From contig CP136061.1 of NCBI GenBank assembly GCA_032622095.1, positions 37,581,797-37,645,796 on the forward strand: a stretch of DNA of 64,000 nucleotides, in the 5' to 3' direction. The notes beneath the pieces are model-generated. The model saw only the letters and a program-made list of their open reading frames with translations, searched no databases and was not told where the DNA came from. The position numbers and the translations under genes were made by a program. This DNA is from Siphonodentalium dalli (lineage: Eukaryota > Mollusca > Scaphopoda > Gadilida > Siphonodentaliidae). Of this stretch, positions 1 through 11,435 are shown in pieces; position 1 is the first letter of the stretch; the number at the start of each line of letters is the position of its first letter.

Positions 1-53
1 TATTCTGTAGGTTTAGAGCCGATGAGATCGGCCCCTGGCACTCAAAGGGTTAA
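1..53. mobile_element. Right end of TTAA-flanked MITE, type B
   Basis: Ends in CCCCTGGCACTCAAAGGGTTAA, the inverted form of the left end seen at 5129 and close to that at 44646. The left part lies before the window. The TTAA target and CCC-starting terminus are the known signature of the piggyBac superfamily. The sequence right after it belongs to repeat family J (58-179), so this copy inserted into an older J copy. Confidence 0.7.
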
Positions 54-57
54 GGAC

Positions 58-179
58 ACAACAATAACTAAGGAATATATTCCCCCGCGTTATTTTTTCG
101 ACTGTCCCCTGTTTTGTACTGGTGGAATATGATCTCTACGTGCGTTAGTAGAGATTCATGGCATGATCTAACAAAATGA
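58..179. repeat. Foldback family J, half copy
   Basis: Matches the right arm of the foldback at 53456-53978 and part of 32090-32484. Shared words are CGCGTTATTTTTTCGA, GGTGGAATATGATCTC and GAGATTCATGGCATGATC. The left part is cut off by the type B element. Confidence 0.6.
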
Positions 180-211
180 CATAATATGCAAGTTTTGTAC
201 ATTGAAATGAT

Positions 212-677
212 TTAACCCTTTACCCAACAAACCGGCCAAAAACGCCCAAATAAAGCTTCAACAGCCTAAAATATCTTCGTTCTGTCTCAATAACACCATA
301 CAAATATGGATATCATTGGAATAGGTTCATTGACCACATTGTGATGGTTACAGTTATGCCCTGTGCCAATGCATTCTCTTATATATGCGAGTCGACCACA
401 GGTCGCCTCGCATATATAAGAGAATGCATTGGCCTAAAAATATTCTTTTTTTTAACACTTTTTACCATTTTTTCTTACATTCTTTAACAATTTTAGAATT
501 TTTTCTTACATTTTTTAACAATTTTTATAATATTTTTCTACATTCTTTGACAATTTTAGAATTTTTAATATGTGTTAAGCCAATGCATTCTCTTATATAT
601 GCGAGGCGACCTATGGTCGAATCGCATATATAAGAGAATGCATTGGCACAGGGCTGTTCTGTTGGGTAAAGGGTTAA
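212..677. mobile_element. TTAA-flanked hairpin MITE, type A
   Basis: Bounded by TTAACCCTTTACCCAACA and its inverse ending GGGTTAA, so the TTAA target duplication is intact. One end is long (about 150 nt) and the other short. Two 69-nt hairpins (365-433 and 579-647), inverted copies of each other, flank an A/T spacer. There is no transposase, so it would be non-autonomous. TTAA plus a CCC start is the known piggyBac-type signature; the assignment is inference. Confidence 0.75.
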
Positions 678-892
678 AAACCACTTTAGCACTCACGAAA
701 AAAAAGAAACTAAATTGTTCAACAAAGTGTTCTATCTCCAAACACATGTCAACGAATTACAAGAATAATACTGACATTTAAAGCAAGACAATGAAAACAG
801 ATTAGTTGTCCGTTTACAAGGATAAAATGAAAACAACATAAGGTGAAAATAAAGCAGACATATACGAAAACCAGGTTGTCAAACTTTCAAAT

Positions 893-1089
893 CGAGTTTG
901 CATGCTATCTTCTGCAAATTAGAGGATATAGAAACTGAATAGAAGGGGAAAAGTAACAAAAAATATGTTATTTTGAGACTATAGATACTTCTCAGAATGA
1001 GGTCAGAAGGTGAATTTAGTGATGCTAGCCTGTTCACCCTCTGGGGATTTTCAATTCTGCAAATGACAGACACACTATTTCAAGGCTTG
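893..1089. repeat. GAATGAGGT foldback family D, copy 1
   Basis: Carries CAGAATGAGGT, GTGAATTTAGTGATGCTAG and the terminal ACAGACACACTATTTCAAGGCTTG-like end (positions 1066-1089). The 893-1000 part also matches 21470-21600, so the family is longer than its palindromic core. The left end is uncertain. Confidence 0.55.
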
Positions 1090-1162
1090 ATGCTAATTTT
1101 ATCACCTTCATGGAATCAAAATTGATAAACATGTGCAATACTTTTATAAATACTTTATTTAG

Positions 1163-1307
1163 GAAATAAATACACTGCAAATCGCATCGGTGTGTATAGT
1201 AGAATTTGACCACAAAGAAACTGATTGTAGGATGAGGCGAAGCGGAGTACAATCAGTACATTGTATCAGTAGTCAAATTTGACGCTGACTCGCAGTGTAT
1301 TTATTTC
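1163..1307. repeat. Short palindromic MITE
   Basis: GAAATAAATACACTGC at the left is repeated inverted at the right. Inside are a second inverted pair (AGAATTTGAC / GTCAAATTT) and a third (CTGATTGTA / TACAATCAG), so most of the 145 bp can fold on itself. No target duplication was assigned. The rest of 1090-1613 shows no gene. Confidence 0.55.
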
Positions 1308-1613
1308 TTTTGTAATTTGACTTTTGTATGTTTTTGTCGAAATTGTAGAGACAGACATGCAACCTGCTATATAATAGCCCAGGATTTATCTATGTGTGGT
1401 ACGATTTCCCAATAAACAGTTCTTCTCCATGAAAAACTTTAGGGTAGGGGGGTTTAAAATAGGGTCGGCAGGGAAACTCAAACCACAAATATTTTTTTCT
1501 TTGTCCTAATCATTCTTGTGAGCTTTGGAGCCCTCTATATAGTTCCCCCTACTCCCCTTGCCCAATATTTTCTATAGCAGACAGACAGATGTTAGCAAAT
1601 ATAGATAAGATAC

Positions 1614-1826
1614 ATGATATGGAGGTACCATACCACTCCAAAGAAAATATCGTCAGAACTACGCTCAATCGTATATATTTACTACTCGATTCGGGACGCA
1701 TCTATCAGCGATAAACTAACAAAAACGATTTCGCCATCGAGAGTCACTGCATTTAATTCATATATAAGAATGATGGTATGTGTTGTCCATTTGGATATAC
1801 TATTTGTAAAAATTACTACCTTGAAC
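1614..1826. repeat. Dispersed repeat V, copy 1
   Basis: Similar over about 200 bp to 20270-20462. Shared words include GATTCGGGACGCA, CTATCAGCGATAAACT and GAGAGTCA-TGCATTTAATT. Class unknown; no coding seen. Confidence 0.5.
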
Positions 1827-2135
1827 AATATTATTCTCCATTTCTATCCGCCATAAACAGAAATAATATTAAAATATAGACATATTTTGTTCTTATACCA
1901 ATCATAAATGTCGCATAAATAGCATGTTATTGTCAAGATCATACACCTTGTTAGTAAACAAAAGCCATATTATGATACAATACAGTACATAAAGTGTGTG
2001 CAATACACAAAACACTTAACACCGGGAAGATCCCACTAAAGTGAACTTTGATTAAATTGCCAACAACAAATTGTTTACAACCTACCGATATAGCGCTCGC
2101 TATTCCTCACCACTCAACATTTTGGTGTTGAATGG

Positions 2136-2246
2136 GTCACTGAGAGCTTTCCGATGAATGGCAACAAGCCATATTTCCGACTAAATCCTGAAAAGTTACC
2201 CATAATTCTGCTGTGGTTAAGGAGTCGATTATTTAGGGCATTACTG
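2136..2246. mobile_element. Half copy of pogo/Tigger-like MITE family C
   Basis: Contains only the right half of the family C palindrome, from TGAGAGCTTTCCGATGAATG to GGGCATTACTG followed by TA. The left half is missing. Confidence 0.6.
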
Positions 2247-2439
2247 TATTTACCATATCAGAGTACCAAAGAATGCTCTTTATTTGGAATAAAAGGACCA
2301 TTTTATCTCTTTGAGGCAACAATTTCTATCACTTCTGCAAAGTATACATGTAGCTATAAAATTCATATAATTATCTAACTATTTGATACCTGAAATGCAT
2401 GGATGTGACAAAAGCAACATACTTCTTATGATTTCTATG

Positions 2440-3750
2440 TAGTGATGTTCCGATAATCGGAATCGGAATCGGCCAATAATAGCCCATCGCATATTAATTG
2501 TACCTCGCAGTTGAACATCGGTTTTTACCGATTGTCAAAACAAATAAAAACGTTCTAGTATCTAAGCGCAATATGCACAATTTAATAAACGTACGCAATA
2601 CAACCATATAGTATTGAATGTAAAACGCAGTTGTAACAGCCTAAAAAGAAGCCATTGGCATCATCCAAACAGTCTTATATGATTATATATTATAAGCATC
2701 ATCCAAACAGTCTTATATGATTATATATTATAAGCATCATCCAAACAGTCTTATATGATTATATATTAACAGTCTTATATGATTATATATTATAAGCATC
2801 ATCCAAACAGTCTTATATGATTATATATTATAAGCATCATCCAAACAGTCTTATATGATTATATATTAACAGTCTGATATGATTATATATTAACAGTCTG
2901 ATATGATTATATATTATAAGAATGGCTATACACATGCCTGTCATCCCGTGTAATATGAAGTTATTGGTTCAATCGCGTTGACAGGAAATAGATTCAAAGA
3001 AAGCTTTAAACAGCTGACCTCATTACAGTGTAGCTTCCTGTTGAGCATGTGACATCACATGCTATGTCACTAATTTGAAGCACACACTGAATGAATTAGT
3101 ACAGTCACGATCAGAACGGTCTTCAATAACGACCAACGTGAGGAGGGGCATAATTAGCTTTTTCGTCTGTACAGCGTATACTATGAAATACGCTTAGCTC
3201 CATGCTGAACTTGGAGGCGGTCTCGCGAAAAAAAATTGAGTTGGCGGAACTATAAAAGCTTCCCAGTTGTTAAAAGACAAAAAGTGTGACCATGCAATGG
3301 GAACTTGGGAAATCTCAGACAAATATGACAGCATTATTATCGATCAATCTAAATTTAGTTAATAATCATCGCCATTCCATACATTGTTGCAACTTACAAG
3401 TATTCAATCAAGACTTTTACACCGCGTGCAAGTGTTGCACACAAGGTCATAACATTACTCTGAGTCGGTACCTTTGATCTCTTTGTCAAAACAACTACCA
3501 GTATACATCAAAGGCAGCGCACAACTGACCTCGGTGGAAATACTTTCGCGACAGTGGTATATATTTCTTTGAGGTATTTGGCTTTGAAACTATACCAGAA
3601 TAGCAGTGCAATGAGTGTATATAAAGGTCCATTATGGGAGCAAACACACAGTATATATACACATCATAATCGGAATCGGAAATCGGCCAATTGTGCCTCC
3701 AGTTATCGGAAATCGGTCCGATGGGCTTTTTCATTATCGGAACATCACTA
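2440..3750. mobile_element. Non-autonomous hAT transposon with 8-bp TSD
   Basis: TAGTGATGTTCCGATAAT starts the element and its inverse ends it. The flanks are a perfect 8-bp duplication, TTTCTATG at 2432-2439 and 3751-3758. Eight-base duplications and TAGTG-like ends are established hAT features. The subterminal zones carry repeated ATCGGAATCGG words. The interior has a 38-bp minisatellite (2657-2920) and a TATAAAA box at 3251, but no reading frame resembling a transposase. Confidence 0.85.
2657..2920. repeat. 38-bp minisatellite inside the hAT element
   Basis: The unit GCATCATCCAAACAGTCTTA followed by TATGATTATATATTATAA is repeated. Full 38-bp units alternate with shortened ones (about 24 bp) lacking GCATCATCCAAA. 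There are about eight units in all, with few substitutions (TCTTATA to TCTGATA in the last two). Confidence 0.85.
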
Positions 3751-3758
3751 TTTCTATG

Positions 3759-5128
3759 TGTTATTTGAAGGTTGTGATTATTTTAACGATGATTTTATGA
3801 CGAAATGTCACTATCACATTATATAGGATCTCTAATAAGTCACAATGCTATCCAAAATTTATTAACAGAGCTTTAGCGAGGCTCGAATCGAATTTAGTGG
3901 ACGAGGTTTATAAATTTTGTAAAGAATTGTGACGAATTTGAGACACATTTGATCACATAATCACATTTTAGCAAAGAAAAATGGCTGGGTTTAAGGCAAA
4001 TTAATATTTATTTCCCTATCACAACCAAAGAGGAAGTAAAGAACTTCATGAAAAAATACTGTTCCATTTTAAATGTGCTTTTTCATGTTGACAACATTGT
4101 TCAACCACCCTTATCGCCCATGTTTATCTCACAGTAAACACTAAATAATTAACCCAATGCAAGTCGAATATCATAATTATATTCTAATTAACATTATAAT
4201 AAAGTTCAGGCATTGATATCAACATCATTGCACTATAAGCTCTTAAGTCACTGTGCGTGCCATTAATACACATGTATCTTACTAAAAATATGAGGCTGGG
4301 TTTAGGGGCTAATTATGTGATAAACTGCTATCAGTGAAGGAAATTAGTTAGGCTTCATAATCTACAGGTTTCATATTAAACAAAGTTAGTTATTATACTT
4401 ATGAAATACTTATACACACTCTATATTTCTTGGAAAGCCTCATTGAAATCATTGAATTTGTCATATAAAAAAGAAATAAAAGGACCCCAATTATTTGTTA
4501 CTGTACTGTCGGTTAGAAAGTATTCACATTATCTACTGAGTATGTATCTATTTCATAAGCATCAAACATTAGCTGAACATAGCATTTCAACCAACCAAAA
4601 GTTATTGCCTAAATGTCACTCAAAGGAGAAAAATTCGAGAAAAGATCAAATTACTATATACCATTCAACCACAAGGGAATACATATTATACGAAATTAGT
4701 AGCAAGTGATCAATATGAACTACGTCTCGGCGGTATTGAATAATAGTATAAGGAGACTCTGGGGCGAGGAAACCGCAAGTCGATCTGAACGTTGTGACGA
4801 GAAGCCAAAAAGCTGAAACCACACAGGTCTCTCTCATCTGAACTGTTATATTTCCGAATCAATACATTGCCTCAGAGGAATAGCTGCAAATAAGGCTTGT
4901 CGTTATTCATAATTCATAAGATGTCATACAACTAAATGTTTTTCAGACTCTTTTGTAGTACTGTCGGAGCTACAGGACATGTACCCTTTGATGGGGGCTA
5001 TGAATACAAAATGAGGTATGGGCGAGTCAGGGCGACACAGGAGATATATGCGTCGCCTGCAGATACGTGTCAGACAGCCAGCCGAGACACATCGATTGAA
5101 TACAAGGGAGTTAATTCACTCACTTTCT
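3759..5128. other. No gene recognised
   Basis: AT-rich sequence with no supported gene or repeat family. There is an acceptor-like ATGTTTTTCAG at about 4936-4946 followed by an open frame to about 5128, but no homology was recognised. Confidence 0.4.
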
Positions 5129-5377
5129 TTAACCCTTTGAGTGCCAGGTCGATTTTTGTATCAACCCATATACCCTGTGCCAATGCATTCTCTTATATAT
5201 GCGAGTCGACCATAGGTCGCCTCGCACATATAAGAGAATGCATTGGCCTAACAATTCTTCTTTCTTTTTTTTTTTACAATTTTTTACAATTTTAATAATT
5301 TATTCTTATATTCTTTAACAGACTTATTTTGTATGTTTAGGGCCGATGAGATCAGCCCCTGGCACTCAAAGGGTTAA
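5129..5377. mobile_element. TTAA-flanked MITE, type B, one hairpin
   Basis: Left end TTAACCCTTTGAGTGCCAGG and an inverted right end; TTAA on both sides. It carries one copy of the 69-nt hairpin known from type A elements and the AGGGCCGATGAGATC-like tail. Its terminal repeats differ from type A after CCCTTT. Confidence 0.75.
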
Positions 5378-5790
5378 TCAAATAAGCAAATTCAAATTCA
5401 AATCTGGTGAAATAATAAGAGAATGCGGCCAAACTTGTATTATTTCTGACTATGTGACCAGCGTTCACGCTGCCTCTTGCCAAATTTGCCAATGGCAAAA
5501 AATATTTCCATTTGGCAAAAACAAATTTCATTTAGCAAACATTTCGGGGAGTGGGTTAATAATTATGGGATGTGAACTATCTAGTCATAAAACATCATCA
5601 AAAGTGGGTTATTCATTACGTGTGCCCAATTAGATTATAAAAAGGTAAACCCGATCAAGAAATCTATCAATTTAGCACGGTCAGCAGTGATGTGTCGAAA
5701 GTAAATGTAAATTTCTTTTTGAAGCAAATTTAATTATTGAGACAGTGCAAATTTTTTTGTTGTGGTCATGAAACACTAAAAATAGGTGCC

Positions 5791-6167
5791 TTGTGTGTTG
5801 TATAGTCTCAAGCATGTTCAAAGAGCAATGCTCGGCATGTTTCGGAGGCGTAAATATAACATGCTACTGTGCCATTCTCCTATGGTTACATACAATAGAG
5901 ACCTAAAATGTGCATATAGTGTCCCAAGTCCGACGTCAGAATACAGCGGCCATTTGAGCTTCCTTTTTTGGGGTCACTTCGGTGACCGTGTGGTATTGAC
6001 ATCGGACTTTGAGTCGCAAGGCGTGCTCGCCGTCATGGGCCGGGGTTCGAATCCCACCTAATCCCCAAAAAAATTGTGTGTTGTATAGTCCCAAGCATGT
6101 TCAAAGAGCTATGCTCGGCATGTTTTGAAGGCGTAAATATAACATGCTACTGTGCCATATTTCCTAT
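5791..6167. repeat. About 93-bp direct repeats flanking a tRNA-like segment
   Basis: TTGTGTGTTGTATAGTC through CATGCTACTGTGCCAT occurs at 5791-5883 and 6074-6167 with few differences. The 190 bp between them contain a tRNA-like sequence. This is much longer than an ordinary target duplication, so it may instead be a partial tandem repeat of a larger SINE. Confidence 0.65.
5970..6068 (+). other. tRNA-like sequence (SINE head or tRNA pseudogene)
   Basis: A perfect pol III B box, GGTTCGAATCC, sits at 6044-6054. A passable A box, TGACCGTGTGG, sits about 60 nt upstream at 5983. GGGG near 5971 can pair with CCCC near 6063 as a partial acceptor stem. A functional cloverleaf could not be drawn convincingly and the anticodon is uncertain. 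Confidence 0.45.
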
Positions 6168-6249
6168 ATATATAAACTTCTTTAGTTTTCACAAAACGGC
6201 AATCCCTTCTTTCTGTCATAATAAGATTTTCATCAAAAAGCTAGTCGCC

Positions 6250-6503
6250 CAAGCCTTGAAATAGTGTGTCTGTCATTTGCAGAATGAGGTCCCCAGAGGG
6301 TGAATTTAGTGATGCTACCCCGCATAGCAGGCTAGCATCACCAAATGCAGCCTCTGGGGACCTCATTCTGCTTACACCTCAGCAGAATGAGGTTCCCAGA
6401 GGGTGAATTTGGTGATGCTAGCCCACTATGCAGGGTAGCATCACTAAATTCACCCACTGGGAACCTCATTCTGCAAATGACAGACACACTATTTCAAGGC
6501 TTG
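6250..6503. repeat. Foldback family D, duplicated core
   Basis: Starts CAAGCCTTGAAATAGTGTG and ends in the inverse. The inside contains the GAATGAGGT-to-TGATGCTA palindrome twice in succession, joined by TCTGCTTACACCTCAGCAGA. Confidence 0.7.
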
Positions 6504-8397
6504 TTAAGTCAAAATATGAGTTGGAAACAATGCTGTTCTGTGTAGTTTTCATTGACGCTGGTATAAGTAATTAAAACATGCTCTCAATATTAATGTGGAT
6601 ATCATCACTATGCACGAAACAGCAAATGGTAATTATTAAATTGTTTTTACAATTAATCGCCCCTTTGTCTGTTTGGATTATGGACGCATGGAGTCATTTT
6701 AACAGTGCATATTAATTGTGACATTGTACTCTCGGGCTCCAAATAAACGTGCATGCACGTTTATTATTTCAGGCGGAAAATTCCCCCCTGTACGCTGCTT
6801 TTTTGGGTCTGCACGTTTATTTATATTTCAGTAAAATAATTTGTACCAAAAGTGAACCGTCTAATTCATCAACAAAGTGAAAGTTATACCACCGTAAAAC
6901 ATGTTTTCACTTCAAATTTAGGGAAACAGTTTGACAGTTACTATAGTCAATACGTCACTCGCCGAGAGGAATTCCCAAAAATGAAAATAGCAGGGCGAGC
7001 CAGGTGTTTACCTCCCCGCATTCATTTGAAAGTGGTCGCATCCGACTAGTAAGCCGTGTATCCATTACTTTCGCGCACGTGATTGTTAGGATTATATCAT
7101 TATCAGGGGGACGCACCATGTTCTTCCAGAATACACATTTCTCCTCCCATCGATTTCCGATTGAGCCGTGTATCCATGACGTTTGCGCACGTTTTCATTA
7201 GGATTATCTCATTATTAGGGGAGACACACCACGTGCTTACCGGAATACACATTTTTTAGTGTGGGACTCCATTTAGGCACCAGATATTTTCGTTTTTATG
7301 ATCTCAATAAAACACTCAATACTGCCATTTATAATCCAACAATTTTATGAGAGGTTTATAAAATATTTTGATCATTGAAATGTAATAAAATGTTACTTTA
7401 TAGTTGGGAAGCTTGGTCTATAATTAAAAATGGATGTAGAATAAAACTTCGGGGGCCACTTTACGCACTCTGTCTTTAGGGAATTTCTGTAAAAATTGTT
7501 GTTGTTTCCCCTTGAGAATTTAAACATGGCTGGCACTTTTTGTCAAAAAAAATAAATATATAATCTTGCGGAGAAGAAAAAGCTTGCTGAGTTATGTATA
7601 AAATATAAAAGTTTCACGTCCTCACTGTTAATTTTACTGGAAATCCCCCCTGCACTATTATTTGGGTCTGCACGTTTATTAATTTTCAATAAAAGTTCCC
7701 CCCTGCACTATTATTCGGTGCGTATAAAAGCCGAACACAACCGAACACAACCGAACACAACACGAACACAAGTCCAAATAATGGGAAATATAACGAATAA
7801 AGTTCATAGGCGTGTGTATTCATGTTCACACTATTAATATACGAAGTTTGGTGGAGTTCGGGCCAATAATAAGTGTTTTATTCGATATTTTGTAAAACGT
7901 GTTCAGTGTTCGGCACAGAAAAGCCGAACACAAGCCCGAGAGGTCTATTCCTTCATCCCTCATTTTGTAGCTTTATTAGTAATACAGAAAAAAAGAAGTA
8001 AAAAAGATAGCAATTTTAGTACTCTTTTTTTGTTGTTGATCACTTTCTTTGGATGTTTCGTAAGGTTGATGTGATTTTGTTCTCCAAACCAAGTCGCATA
8101 TATAGCATTTTCAGACAACTTTTGAAGAAACCCTAGCATATGGATTAGGTTCAACCTAATCATAGCAAGGGCTTCGTTTCATACAGTTAAACAAACGACG
8201 GCAAGACCTCCACTATATGTGTTGATAACTGTTGTGAAAACAATACTTATTCGACCTGATGTGCAACCGTCACAATAGCCATGAAAGAGTATGACCTCGC
8301 CCTCTCACGTGCTTCAGTTGTCAGTTGAAACATGAAGTTTTTCATAAAACAGTTTCATTTTCGTGAAACGCATGCGAAGCCAGATGTGCGAAGAGAG

Positions 8398-9146
8398 AAT
8401 TTATTGACGGCAGCTTCGGCAGTCTGAGGGTTAATTAATCCCAAAGGCACGGAACTCCTTTACGATATTCCGATAGTACTGTGTTTACTCTATATTCTCT
8501 AAACATTTGGTGTAAAAATTCCCAATAGAACGACTTTTATCAGGCGTTTACTAAAACCGCAAAATATTGAGAATATTAAAAACCTTTTTGCGCAAAAGCG
8601 CCGGTACACGATAAAGAGCGTTTTCATTTATAATCGTTTTTACTCGTTTTCAAAACTGATGTATATTGTTTTGTGAATGCTCATTGGTCACGCTATTTAT
8701 TTTACGTAGTTTTTTTCTGTTGTATTTGAACATTTGTTACACAGGCTTCACAATTATTAACTTCAACTGATAAGCGCCGACTGCTACGCGCGCAACAGTT
8801 TGTCTCAAATAAATTTTTATAAAAACACAGGTTTATGGCCGCGGACATAAGCCGATTAAGTGTGATGTAATTTATCCAAGAACTTGACAAATGGAGATTC
8901 TATCACCATTCGACACGAAAATGGGACCTTTAAACAGACAAGTTTCATTTTCGTCGAACACGAAAAGGCGAATTTATTGACGGCAGCTTCGGCAGTCTGA
9001 GGGTTAATTAATACCAAATGCACATAACTCCTTTACAATATTCCGATAGTACTGTGTTTACTCTATATTCTCTGAAAATTTAGTGTAAAAATTCCCAATA
9101 GAACGACTTTTATCAGGCGTTTACTAAAACCGCAAAATATTGAGAA
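8398..9146. repeat. Internal direct repeat of family E
   Basis: GACGGCAGCTTCGGCAGTCT through CCGCAAAATATTGAGAA occurs at 8398-8573 and 8971-9146, about 90% similar by eye. The roughly 400 bp between the copies show no recognised feature. Confidence 0.8.
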
Positions 9147-9632
9147 ATTAGTGCAATTTTCTGAATTTTCGCATTATTTCATCGCATAAAATCAATTAAA
9201 ATACGACAAGCAACTGGAAATGTTTTTGAACATTCTAGAAGGGGTACATGTCCCTGATATATGTTTAAAATTTCTCGCGTAAACTATGACAGATACCAAA
9301 GTTATAATTAGTTTTCTAGACCCACCCTAAATCCCCCATAGTAAATGCATGCGGCCGTAAAGCACGTGGCTTTGTTTGGATACTTTCTGGCCCACAATGC
9401 AACAGTCAAAATGGTTATCTGTAAAATGGTCTATTATAGAAACAACATGCTTTTGGTGGGCCCCGCCATGAAAGACAACGTACGATTGTAAAAACAATAT
9501 TTGAGTGACAAGAAATTGAGTTCATGGTGCAATATCCGAGAAGTTCTATATAAGAATGTGGTATGATATTATTTGGCAAATCACAATCTCAGCAGTATTT
9601 GGCATTCTGATAACAGGTCTGAAAACTCTACA

Positions 9633-9839
9633 ATGCCAAATTCCAAATTGATTTACCCATGTGGTGTTTGTTCCCAGGAATGTCACGAGATACGCAGCAT
9701 CGGCTGCGATATGTGTGACCGATGGTTTCATGTAGAGTGCCAGCAATTGAAAATCAATGACTTTTTACTAAGTCATCGCTTGGTGACCAATTTAATTTAT
9801 GCCAGAATCTTCGGCAAATTTCGACTGACGGACGTTTGA
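9633..9839 (+). pseudogene. PHD-finger fragment of a transposon protein
   Basis: From the ATG at 9633 the frame reads through a compact cysteine-rich motif: CGVC at 9660, CDMC, then WFHVEC ending at 9740. This spacing (C-x2-C, C-x2-C, H-x2-C) fits a truncated PHD finger. PHD fingers of this style are known in the first part of some invertebrate non-LTR retrotransposon ORFs and in other transposon proteins. The frame stops at 9839. A Lys/Arg-rich stretch in another frame (9836 onward) may be its shifted continuation. No endonuclease or reverse transcriptase follows, so it is a remnant embedded in the 4.5-kb element. A host PHD exon is less likely because no splice donor or further exon was seen. 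Confidence 0.45.
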
Positions 9840-11435
9840 CGATACCGAAAACCGCGGCTATTGCCAAGAAGCCATGTCAGACTAAAAGAGTAAAGGCATG
9901 CAAAACTAGATCAATCAACCCTAGCAAGCGTCAAAAGGTATCTTGGCGCAAAATAATTATTCCTTTCATATCACATTCCTGTCATATCAGGCACATTTTT
10001 GAAAACGATCTTAAATTCCTGCATATCAGACTTTTAAAAAGATACAATACGAAACGCTCTTTATTCGTATTCAGACAATTCATTTCAATTCAATCGGTAT
10101 TCGATGCATGTGTTTCTACGATAAGTTGAACACTGGCTTTATATCGGCTTCCACCATACAGCATGATATATACACAAAAGTTAGGCACGCATCAGAGCCA
10201 TTTCCATCCACTGACTTCAAGGAGAACAAACTCTGCCCAAATCCGTTCCGCCGAGGACAGAATTTGCATATAAGTATATTGTATAGTATATTGTATAGTA
10301 CTTTGAACATATACTATGATTGACATCAATTCCACCAGAATTCCCTGCACCATCACCAAGAGATGTTATGTCGCCAACAAGAACACTATTATATATAATT
10401 TTACAATGTTTACTTATGATTGCAATAAACTATTTGTTTTGTGGTTAGTATTATATTCTCCGAACCATTTCCGCATGAGTATCTTAACTCGACAACCGAT
10501 TTACTACTTCTTAGAAGTCCGGGGCGTGCTGATATGTTCGCATTTGTCCAGTATGATCCATCTAAACTACCACATTGTACGAAATGACTTGTAATAATAA
10601 CGGGGTGGGGGGGGTAACATTTTAGTGAGAATGCAGACGAAAATAGACAACAAAACACGTTTTTTCTCGCGAATTAAACCTGCCAAATCCCTTCTGGCAG
10701 ATATTAATTATCACCTATCAGCGGATAATCTAATCCATGAGACAGAAGTTTGTGTTCGGCTTTTCTATGCCAAACACAAACGCGTTATACAAAACACCCA
10801 ACAAAACACTCATTATTGAACCAAACTCCACCAAACTTCGTATAGTAACTGTAATAGTATGAACGTGAATACATATGCCTATGAACTTTACAAGGTGGTC
10901 TTATATTTAGTAGACTGTATATAGAGTTATATATCTCAAACGCCAGCTAACGCCACATCTATGCATATCTATGTGTTAATTAATTACCGGTGACTGAGTG
11001 TCGAACATAAACTTGTGTTCGGCTTTTCTATGCCGAACACTAAACGCATTTTACAAAATATCGAATAAAACACTTATTATTGGCCCGAACTCCACCAAAG
11101 TTCGTATAGTAATAGTGTGAACATGAATACATATGCCTATGAACTTTATTCGTGAAATTTCCCATTATTTGGACTTGTGTTCGGTTATGTTCGGTTGTGT
11201 TCGGCTTTTATGAGCTCCCCTATTATTTGGGTCTGCACGTTTATTTGGAGCCCGAGAGTATACCATGAATTTATGATGCCAGTGTTTTATGACCAGTGAC
11301 TATATATAAGACAATAGGTTATATTATAATCAGCCAAATATGAACGGCCACGGATTTATTTGAGGCTCGATGTTGTCAGCAACAGAGAAGTGGCGAAAGG
11401 GGGGGGGGGGGTTGGTAAAAATATTCAACAGTTGG

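Larger units (their letters stand above)
6727..11260. mobile_element. 4.5-kb element with long complex inverted ends (family E)
   Basis: The ends are TA-CTCTCGGGCTCCAAATAA and the exact inverse, so a TA target is possible. Further in, 7640-7933 (CCGAACACAA repeats, GAAGTTTGGTGGAGTTCGGG) is repeated inverted at 11011-11230 and again, more diverged, at 10750-10890. An internal direct repeat of about 175 bp lies at 8398-8573 and 8971-9146, and a roughly 100-bp one in 7050-7255. The only protein signal is a PHD-finger fragment at 9633-9839. A diverged relative is at 25140-27655. The superfamily is not known to me. Confidence 0.65.

Noticed and set aside
385-781. Open frames reading YKRMHW / MRVDHRSPRI in both strands, also at 16729-17092 and 29154-29372
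   Set aside because: They are translations of the 69-nt MITE hairpin. The same peptide appears on both strands because the DNA is palindromic.
2154-2378. Open frames reading NKPYFRLNPEKLPI or MGNFSGFSRKYGL, also at 14175-14420, 16470-16675 and 18374-18650
   Set aside because: Translations of the two arms of the family C palindromic MITE, not genes.
3286-3477. A 63-codon frame downstream of a TATAAAA box at 3251
   Set aside because: Lies inside the hAT element and matches no domain. The TATA word alone is weak in AT-rich DNA.
4936-5295. Open frame after an acceptor-like ATGTTTTTCAG, 119 codons
   Set aside because: The second half is MITE type B sequence. The first half has no recognisable domain and no donor, so it is not called a gene.
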